From DATJKD01 sp963728295 (GTDB lineage Bacteria > Pseudomonadota > Gammaproteobacteria > Steroidobacterales > Steroidobacteraceae): a stretch of 64,000 bases of DNA. The stretch lies in the NCBI GenBank assembly GCA_963728295.1, contig CAVSKB010000019.1:186001-250000 (forward strand), given 5' to 3'. The notes below the pieces were generated by a model that was not told the origin of the DNA, did not search any database, and saw only the letters and a program-made list of their open reading frames with translations. A program made the translations under genes and the position numbers. This document shows positions 58,054 to 64,000 of the stretch, in pieces (the first letter of the stretch is position 1; every line of letters begins with the position of its first letter).

Positions 58054-58656
58054 ATGAATCCGCTCAACTCGGTGCGAGGCGCGATCACGACCGGCGTCGT
58101 CATCGCCTTGATCATCACGTTCCTGATCGCGCCAACGGGTTTCCAGGAGCTCGGGCTCGCACGCTGGCTGCACATCCTCTCCGGGGTCATGTGGATCGGG
58201 CTGCTCTGGTATTTCAACGTGGTGCAGATCCCGGCGCTCGGTGTCGCCGCCGCGGACAAGGGCGGGCCGGGCGGCGCCGGCATCACGAAGTACGTCGCGC
58301 CACGGGCGCTGTTCTGGTTCCGCTGGGCGGCGGTCGCGACCTGGCTCACTGGTGCCTGGTACCTGCTGCGCGCCGGTAACTTCGTCGGCGCGCTGACGCT
58401 CGGCGCGGGCTCTGAGCCGTACAACTACTATCAGCTGATCATCGGGCTCGGCGCGTGGATGGGCACGATCATGCTGTTCAACGTCTGGGTGCTGATCTGG
58501 CCGAACCAGAAGAAGGTGCTCGGGATCGTCCCGGCCAGCGACGAGGAGAAGGCCAAGGCGCGCAAGACCGCAACGCTTGCCTCGCGGATCAACTTCGTGC
58601 TGTCCATCCCGATGCTCCTGTGCATGGGCTCCGCGACGCACGGTCTGCCTTTCTGA
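58054..58656 (+). CDS. PuuD-like urate hydroxylase membrane domain protein
   Basis: About 200 residues with four to five membrane helices: GVVIALIITFLIAPTGFQEL, WLHILSGVMWIGLLWYFNVV, AAVATWLTGAWYLLRAGN, YYQLIIGLGAWMGTIMLFNV and INFVLSIPMLLCMG. It resembles the N-terminal membrane part of the PuuD urate hydroxylase family but lacks a cytochrome c domain, so a role in purine breakdown is unproven. The His in RWLHILSGVMW could bind heme. A strong ribosome site (GGGAGGG, 58039-58045) supports ATG 58054. A terminator follows. Confidence 0.78.
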   Translation: MNPLNSVRGAITTGVVIALIITFLIAPTGFQELGLARWLHILSGVMWIGLLWYFNVVQIPALGVAAADKGGPGGAGITKYVAPRALFWFRWAAVATWLTGAWYLLRAGNFVGALTLGAGSEPYNYYQLIIGLGAWMGTIMLFNVWVLIWPNQKKVLGIVPASDEEKAKARKTATLASRINFVLSIPMLLCMGSATHGLPF

Positions 58657-58675
58657 GACGGGCGCGCAACGTGTG

Positions 58676-58703
58676 AAGAAACCCGGCCGCGGCCGGGTTT
58701 CTT
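58676..58703 (+). terminator. Strong hairpin terminator after the PuuD-like gene
   Basis: A perfect 14-bp inverted repeat, AAGAAACCCGGCCG against CGGCCGGGTTTCTT, begins 20 bases after the stop codon and ends in TTTCTTACTT. Because the sequence is symmetric it could stop transcription from either side, though the only gene running toward it on the minus strand is none in this window. It separates the gene from nadC. Confidence 0.82.
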
Positions 58704-58721
58704 ACTTAAGGGTCAGCTTCG

Positions 58722-59564
58722 ATGGCCGCACTCCCGGACGACCTGACGCGAACGGTTGCGCGCGCGCTCGAGGAGGATATAGGCGCGGGCGACCTCACGG
58801 CCGCCCTGGTACCGGCCGAGCGCAACGCGCGCGCCGCGGTGATCACGCGCGAGCCGGCGGTCGTCTGCGGCGGTCCCTGGTTCGACGAAGTGTTCCGGCA
58901 GATCGATCCGCGCGTCAGAATCGAGTGGCAGGCGGATGAAGGGGATCTTGTCGATGCCGGCGCCCTGCTCTGCCGGCTGGCCGGTCCCGCAAGGGCGCTG
59001 CTCACCGGGGAGCGCACGGCGCTCAATTTTCTCCAGACCCTCTCCGGCACCGCGACCACGGTGCACCGCTGGGTCGGCCTCGTACAGGGCACGCGTTGCC
59101 GGCTGCTCGACACGCGCAAGACGCTGCCGGGGCTGCGCACCGCGCAGAAATACGCGGTGCGGTGCGGCGGCGCGACCAATCACCGGATTGGCCTCTACGA
59201 CGGCATCCTGATCAAGGAAAACCACATCCTGGCCGCCGGCTCGATCGCTGCCGCGGTCGCGGCTGCACACCGGCAGGCAGTGGCTGTCCCGGTGGAGGTG
59301 GAGGTGGAGACGCTCGACGAGCTCCGCCAGGCGCTCGACGCGGGCGCCGACATGGCACTTCTCGACGAGTTCAGCGTGGACGACCTGCGAGCCGCGGTGG
59401 CGGTGAACGCCGGGCACCCGAAGGGACCCATCAAGCTCGAAGCCTCCGGCAGCGTGACGACCGACTCCCTGCCAGCGATCGCCGCGACCGGGGTCGACTT
59501 CGTGTCGATCGGCGCGCTCACCAAGCACCTGCGCGCGATCGACCTATCGATGCGCTTTGAATGA
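58722..59564 (+). CDS. nadC: Nicotinate-nucleotide pyrophosphorylase (quinolinate phosphoribosyltransferase)
   Basis: Converts quinolinate and PRPP to nicotinate mononucleotide in NAD synthesis. ERTALNFLQTLSGTATTVHR, LLDTRKTLPGLRTAQKYAVR (substrate arginines and lysine), GGATNHRIGLYDGILIKENH and VEVEVETLDELRQALDAGAD are the conserved blocks, and FVSIGALTKHLRAIDLSMRF ends the barrel. 280 residues, uninterrupted. ATG 58722 lies 19 bases after the terminator hairpin. Confidence 0.96.
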   Translation: MAALPDDLTRTVARALEEDIGAGDLTAALVPAERNARAAVITREPAVVCGGPWFDEVFRQIDPRVRIEWQADEGDLVDAGALLCRLAGPARALLTGERTALNFLQTLSGTATTVHRWVGLVQGTRCRLLDTRKTLPGLRTAQKYAVRCGGATNHRIGLYDGILIKENHILAAGSIAAAVAAAHRQAVAVPVEVEVETLDELRQALDAGADMALLDEFSVDDLRAAVAVNAGHPKGPIKLEASGSVTTDSLPAIAATGVDFVSIGALTKHLRAIDLSMRFE

Positions 59565-59637
59565 TGGGAACAAATCGAACACGACCCGGTCTCAAGGTGT
59601 CGTTTGCGGCCATCCGCCGCCCCGGCAAGAACAACGC

Positions 59638-60592
59638 ATGCTCGAGATCAGCCGCCTGACCCGGCGCTTCGGCGCCCTGACAGCCGTCGACGACATCTCC
59701 TTCTCAGTGGCACCCGGCGAGGTGCTCGGCTTCCTGGGCCCGAACGGCGCCGGCAAGTCGACCACCATGAAGATGATCACGGGCTTCCTGGCGCCCACCG
59801 CTGGCACGGCGCGCGTGTGCGGTCACGACGTCGAGACTGACGGCGCTTGCGGCACGGCGCTGCGTTGGCTACCTGCCCGAGGGCGCCCCGGGTTACGGCG
59901 AGATGACCGTGCGGGCCTTCCTCGAGTTCATCGCCGACGTCCGCGGGCTGGCAGGCAGCGAGCGCCCCAAGCGGCTCGACGACGTCATCGCGCGGCTCGG
60001 GCTCGGCGGGGTGCTCGCGCAGGTGATCGAGACGCTGTCCAAGGGCTTTCGCCGCCGCGTGGGTCTCGCGCAGGCGATCCTGCACGACCCGCCGGTGCTG
60101 ATCCTCGACGAGCCGACCGACGGCCTCGATCCGAACCAGAAGCACGAGGTGCGCAGGCTGATCCGGGACGTGGCGAAGGACAAGATCATCGTGATCTCGA
60201 CGCACATCCTCGAGGAGGTCGACGCGGTCTGCACCCGCGCGATCATCATCGCTGGCGGGCGGCTGCTGGCGGACGACACGCCCCGCGGACTCGAGGCGCG
60301 CTCGCGCTGGCACGGCGCGGTCACGCTCGTGCTCGACGAGCCGTTCGCGCTCGAGGCCGTGCGTACGCGCCTGCTGAGCCTGCCGGAAGTCGCTGGCGCG
60401 GAGACGACCGGCCCGCAGGCGGTCACCGCCTTCGCGCGCGCCGGCACGGCGGCGCTGCCCTCGGTCGGGACGCGCTGGCTGGGCGCGAAGGCTGGAAGCT
60501 GCGCGGAGTTGCGCGTCGGAGACCGGCCGCCTCGACGAGGTGTTCCGCGCATCACCACCGGCGCGCGCGCGGGAGACGCGGCCGATGCGTAA
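59638..60592 (+). CDS. ABC transporter ATPase, Gld/ABC-2 type (several frameshifts)
   Basis: LGFLGPNGAGKSTTMKMITG is Walker A; after one extra base near 59841 the frame continues YLPEGAPGYGEMTVRAFLEF, with LSKGFRRRVGLAQAILHDPP (signature) and LILDEPTDGLDPNQ (Walker B), then VISTHILEEVDAVC (switch His). The last ~40 residues are broken by several more indels between about 60490 and 60560 (GWKL, ELRV and TGRLDEVFR are seen in different frames) before the natural end ITTGARAGDAADA. About 315 residues corrected. It powers the exporter formed with the next genes; the substrate is unknown. Confidence 0.85.
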
Positions 60593-61320
60593 CGTCGCGA
60601 TCCTGTTCCGCCGCGAGCTCGCCAGCTATTTCGCAACCCCGCTCGCGCTCGTCTTCATCGTGATCTTCCTGGTGCTCGCCGGCGCGCTCGCCTTCTACCT
60701 CGGTGGCTTCTACGAGCGCGGCCAGGCCGATCTCGCGCCATTCTTCAACTTCCATCCCTGGCTGTACCTGTTCCTGATCCCGGCGCTCTCCATGCGGCTG
60801 TGGGCCGAGGAGCGCAAGTCGCGGCAGCATCGAGCTGCTGATGACGCTGCCCGTGACGCCGTGGCAGGCCGTGCTCGGCAAGTTCCTCGCCGCGTGGTGC
60901 GTCGCGGCGCTCGCGCTCGCGCTCACCTTCCCGATCTGGATCACGGTCAACTACCTGGGCGACCCCGACAACGGCGCCATCCTCGCAGCCTACGTCGGGA
61001 GCCTGCTGATGGCCGGCGGCTTCCTCGCGATCGGCTCCTGCCTGTCGGCCGCGACCCGCAACCAGGTGATCGCGTTCATCCTGACCGCGGTGGTGTGCTT
61101 CGCGTTCCTGCTGGCCGGGTTTCCGCTGGTCCAGTCGCTCGTCACCGGCTGGGCGCCGCAGCCCCTCATCGACGCGGTCGCCTCACTCTCGTTCCTGACG
61201 CATTTCTCGGCGATCTCGAAGGGCGTGATCGACCTGCGCGATCTGGTGTTCTTCGCCTCGCTGATTGCGGCCTGGCTCGTGGCCACCGTGATCGTGCTCG
61301 ACATGAAGAAAGCGGATTGA
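60585..61320 (+). CDS. ABC-2 type transporter permease, GldF-like (one frameshift)
   Basis: About 245 residues with six helices. RNVAILFRRELASYFATPLA is the cytoplasmic start and LALVFIVIFLVLAGALAFYL the first helix. After an extra base near 60822 the conserved loop LLMTLPVTPWQAVLGKFLAA and further helices follow (YVGSLLMAGGFLAIGSCLSA, VIAFILTAVVCFAFLLAGFP). This matches the membrane subunit of Gld-type ABC systems. ATG 60585 overlaps the ATPase stop by eight bases; GldG follows after ten. Confidence 0.86.
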
Positions 61321-61330
61321 GGCCTTGCTG

Positions 61331-63244
61331 ATGAGCACACGTGCCAGGAAAACGTGGGGTGCCGGCGCGCTCGTCGCGCTGGCCGCGGCGTTTCTCGCCC
61401 TGACGATCGTTGTGACCTTCGCGCTCCGCAGCGCGCGGCTCGACCTGACCGCCAGCCGCCTGTACACGATCGCGCCGGGCACCGAGCGCATCGTGGGGTC
61501 GCTCACCGAGCCGGTGAATCTGTATTTCTTCCTGTCCGAGGAAGCGAGCCGCTCGACCCCGGCGCTGCGCGCCTACGCGCAACGCGTACGCGAGCTCCTC
61601 GAGGAGATGGCGCAGCGCTCGAACGGCAAGCTCCGGCTCACCGTGATCGACCCGCAGCCCTTCTCCGAGGACGAGGACCGTGCGACCGATTTCGGCCTCG
61701 CCGCGGTCCCCGTCGGCACCAACGGCGAGCCGCTGTATTTCGGGCTGGCGGGGACCAACTCGACCGACGGCCGCGAGACGATCGGCTTCTTCCAGCCGGA
61801 CAAGGAGGAGTTCCTGGAATACGACGTCGCGAGCCTGGTCTACCGGCTCGCCCATCCGAAGAAGCCCGTCGTGGGGCTGCTCTCGACGCTGCCGGTCGAC
61901 GCATCGTTCGACCAGATGACGGGCCAGATGCGCGAGGGCTGGGCGGCGATCCAGCAGACGCGCGAGCTGTTCGACGTCCGTGCGGTTGCCCGCGACGCGA
62001 AGGCGATCGACCCGGACATCGGCGTGCTGCTGCTGGTGCACCCGAAGGACCTTCCGCCGGCCACGCTCTACGCGATCGACCAGTTCGTCATGCGTGGCGG
62101 CAAGCTGCTCGCGTTCGTCGATCCGGTCGCCGAATCGGAGCGGCCCGCGGACCCGATGGGCGGCATGGGCGGCGATCGTGGCTCGGACCTGGCACCACTG
62201 TTCGCGGCCTGGGGCATCGCCTACGACCCGAAGCAGGTGATCGGTGACCTGGCGCACGCGCTCACGGTGTCGATGCGCCAGGGGCAGCCGCCCGCCCCGC
62301 ACGTCGCGGTGCTTGCGCTCGGCAGTGACGCGATGGCGCAGGACGACGTGATCACCCGCGGCCTGCAGGCAGTCAACGTGATGACCGCCGGTGCCGTCGC
62401 GCCAAAGGACGGCAGCAAGCTCGAATTCGAACCGCTGCTCCGTACGAGCGCGCAGTCCGCGCCGATCCCGGCGGGTCGGCTGACGTTCATGACCGATCCC
62501 GGTGAACTGCTCGAGGGATTCACGCCCACCGGCAAGCAGTACGCAATCGCCGCACGAGTGCATGGCCGACTCAAGTCAGCTTATCCGGACGGCCTGCCTG
62601 CGAACGGAACCGCTCCGGGGAACGGGCTCAAGGAAAGCAAGGGCGCGGCCGACCTGGTCATCGTCGCCGACACCGACATCCTCTCGGACATGCTGTGGAT
62701 CCGCCGGCAGAACCTGTTTGGCCAGGCGTTCGCCGTGGCCTGGGCCAACAATGGCGACCTGCTTGCGAACATGCTCGATAACCTCGCGGGCAGCGACGAG
62801 CTGATCAGCGTTCGCGGCCGGCAGAGCTTCTTCCGGCCCTTCACGCGCGTCGACGAGCTGCGGCGACGAGCGGATGAGCGGCTGCGCGAGAAGGAGCAGG
62901 AGCTCGACCGGGAGCTCAAGGACACCGAGCAGAAGCTCACCGCGCTCGAGGCTGCGCGCGGCGACGCGGGCGCGGGTCTGGTGCTCACCCCCGAGCAGCA
63001 GGCGGAGCTCGAGCGGTTCCAGGCCGAGCGGCTCCGCATCCGCCGCGAATTGCGCGACGTGCGCCGCGGTCTGGACGTCGAGATCGACCGGCTCGGCACG
63101 ATGCTCAAGGCGATCAACATCGCGCTGGTGCCTGCGCTGCTCGCGATCGGCGCGCTCCTGCTCGCGGGGCTCCGTCGCCGGCGGTTCGCGGCCGGTCGAG
63201 CCGCCGATCGCGCCGGCGGGAATCCGGCAGGGACGCCGGTATGA
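61331..63244 (+). CDS. GldG-like ABC accessory protein
   Basis: About 637 residues. An N-terminal helix (GALVALAAAFLALTIVVTFA) and a C-terminal helix (INIALVPALLAIGALLLAGL) flank a large extracytoplasmic domain. RLDLTASRLYTIAPGTERIV, PVNLYFFLSEEASRSTPALR, EFLEYDVASLVYRLAHPKKP and MRGGKLLAFVDPVAESERPA are GldG/ABC_transp_aux features. A charged coiled coil lies near the end (REKEQELDRELKDTEQKL). In Bacteroidetes this family serves gliding; in proteobacteria the role is unknown. Uninterrupted reading; stop overlaps the next gene. Confidence 0.88.
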   Translation: MSTRARKTWGAGALVALAAAFLALTIVVTFALRSARLDLTASRLYTIAPGTERIVGSLTEPVNLYFFLSEEASRSTPALRAYAQRVRELLEEMAQRSNGKLRLTVIDPQPFSEDEDRATDFGLAAVPVGTNGEPLYFGLAGTNSTDGRETIGFFQPDKEEFLEYDVASLVYRLAHPKKPVVGLLSTLPVDASFDQMTGQMREGWAAIQQTRELFDVRAVARDAKAIDPDIGVLLLVHPKDLPPATLYAIDQFVMRGGKLLAFVDPVAESERPADPMGGMGGDRGSDLAPLFAAWGIAYDPKQVIGDLAHALTVSMRQGQPPAPHVAVLALGSDAMAQDDVITRGLQAVNVMTAGAVAPKDGSKLEFEPLLRTSAQSAPIPAGRLTFMTDPGELLEGFTPTGKQYAIAARVHGRLKSAYPDGLPANGTAPGNGLKESKGAADLVIVADTDILSDMLWIRRQNLFGQAFAVAWANNGDLLANMLDNLAGSDELISVRGRQSFFRPFTRVDELRRRADERLREKEQELDRELKDTEQKLTALEAARGDAGAGLVLTPEQQAELERFQAERLRIRRELRDVRRGLDVEIDRLGTMLKAINIALVPALLAIGALLLAGLRRRRFAAGRAADRAGGNPAGTPV

Positions 63245-64000
63245 CGCAACGCGGCCGCTGGACGCTGGCGCTGCTTGCCGCCGCGCTGATCGCCGCAGCG
63301 ATCTACGTGTCGATCGCCGGCCGCCCGGATCGTCCTGCCGCGGCAGGTACACTGCTGTATCCACAGCTCGAGCAATCCCTCGACGATGTCACGGCGATCC
63401 GGATCCTGGGTCCTGGCGCGACGACGGCCGTGACGGTCAAACGCGCGAAGACCGGCTGGCAGGTCGTGGAGCGGTCCGGTTATCCGGCGGATACGACTCG
63501 CGTGCGCACGCTCCTTCTGGGACTCGCCCAGGCGCGCACGCTCGAGCAGAAGACCTCGGTCGCGGCGAACTATCCCTCGCTTGGTGTGGAAGACCTTGCT
63601 GCACCCGGCGCGACGGGAACGGGCGTCGAGCTCGAGGGGCTCGGAAAGCCCGTGTCGCTGATCGTGGGCAAGTCGTCGGATGCCCGCTCGACGTTCGTAC
63701 GCCGCAAGGGCGAGGCAGCGAGCTGGCAGATCGGCGCCGCGCTTACAGTCGAGCGCGATCCCGCCAAGTGGCTCGCCACCGACCTCCTCGATATCGCCAC
63801 CGATCGGATCCAGTCGGCCGATGTCGCGGTCGCAGGAAAGCGCCCATGGTCGATGGCGAAGTCGAGCCGCGAGGATTCGAGTTTCACCGTCACGGGCAAA
63901 CCTGCGGGCGGGTCAGCAGCCGCCCCGGATGCAAACACCGAACGCCTGGCGACGGCGCTTGCCGGCCTGCGGCTGGTGGACGTGCGTCCGGCGGCGGACG
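63241..64000 (+). CDS. DUF4340 protein, N-terminal part (cut by window edge)
   Basis: ATG 63241 overlaps the GldG stop (ATGA) and the frame stays open for 253 codons to the window end. A membrane anchor (WTLALLAAALIAAAIYVSIA) is followed by a repetitive beta-rich extracytoplasmic domain: TAIRILGPGATTAVTVKRAK, GWQVVERSGYPADTTRVRTL and SLGVEDLAAPGATGTGVELE. DUF4340 proteins usually end Gld-type ABC operons of this order (ATPase, permease, GldG, DUF4340), so it likely belongs to the same envelope complex. Confidence 0.85.
   Translation, partial: MTQRGRWTLALLAAALIAAAIYVSIAGRPDRPAAAGTLLYPQLEQSLDDVTAIRILGPGATTAVTVKRAKTGWQVVERSGYPADTTRVRTLLLGLAQARTLEQKTSVAANYPSLGVEDLAAPGATGTGVELEGLGKPVSLIVGKSSDARSTFVRRKGEAASWQIGAALTVERDPAKWLATDLLDIATDRIQSADVAVAGKRPWSMAKSSREDSSFTVTGKPAGGSAAAPDANTERLATALAGLRLVDVRPAAD

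Overview
The window is a GC-rich chromosomal segment of a gammaproteobacterium. Evidence includes pepA-holC-valS divergent from lptF-lptG, rnfABCDGE-nth, pcnB-folK followed by a deoxynucleoside kinase, hda beside purM-purN, and an aceE-aceF-lpd operon whose Lpd carries its own lipoyl domain. This content resembles the Xanthomonadales/Nevskiales/Steroidobacter side of the class, but that placement is inference; there is no rRNA gene here. Nearly everything is housekeeping. There is no prophage, IS element, CRISPR array or plasmid gene.

Layout: 1-2000 (minus) deoxynucleoside kinase end, folK, pcnB; 2048-2195 promoter and tRNA-Glu(CUC); 2.3-4.8 kb an unknown protein, cytochrome c', cytochrome b561 and an RDD protein; 5.4-12.4 kb lptG-lptF divergent from pepA-holC-valS; 12.5-17.5 kb MoxR/DUF58/transglutaminase, acyl-CoA-binding protein and an MtfA-like peptidase; 17.7-25.5 kb a lipoprotein, MFS, prfC, rimI, uracil-DNA glycosylase, pssA, proS and a lytic transglycosylase; 26-32.6 kb acyP, a lipoprotein, wrbA, hda, pgsA, DUF2066, purM-purN, DUF3108; 33.2-34.9 kb dcd and mrp; 35-39.7 kb a HEAT-repeat Ser/Thr kinase joined to two PilT-type ATPases; 39.8-47.9 kb metG, rnfABCDGE, nth, DUF1841; 48-53.9 kb (minus) pyruvate dehydrogenase; 54-58.7 kb a second M17 peptidase, pyrC, rnt, grxD, DUF1289 and a PuuD-like membrane protein; 58.7-64 kb nadC and a Gld-type ABC system running off the end.

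The most unusual feature is a family of three roughly 600-bp intergenic elements (4791-5381, 25523-26122, 32636-33238). Each holds two arms of about 122 bp in inverted orientation around a conserved central hairpin. Each arm is bounded by its own short inverted box pair, and the outside is flanked by degenerate GC-rich tandem units. The third copy is inverted relative to the other two. All three fill gaps between convergent genes, and they are the only gene-free stretches over 300 bp in the window. I do not recognise this family.

A second window-wide feature is frameshifts: about 28 single-base disruptions in 17 genes, many of them essential (valS, proS, purM, aceE, dcd, hda). Nearly all behave as one extra base. 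This most likely reflects uncorrected insertion errors in the assembly rather than gene decay, so these genes are annotated across their full span with the shift positions stated.
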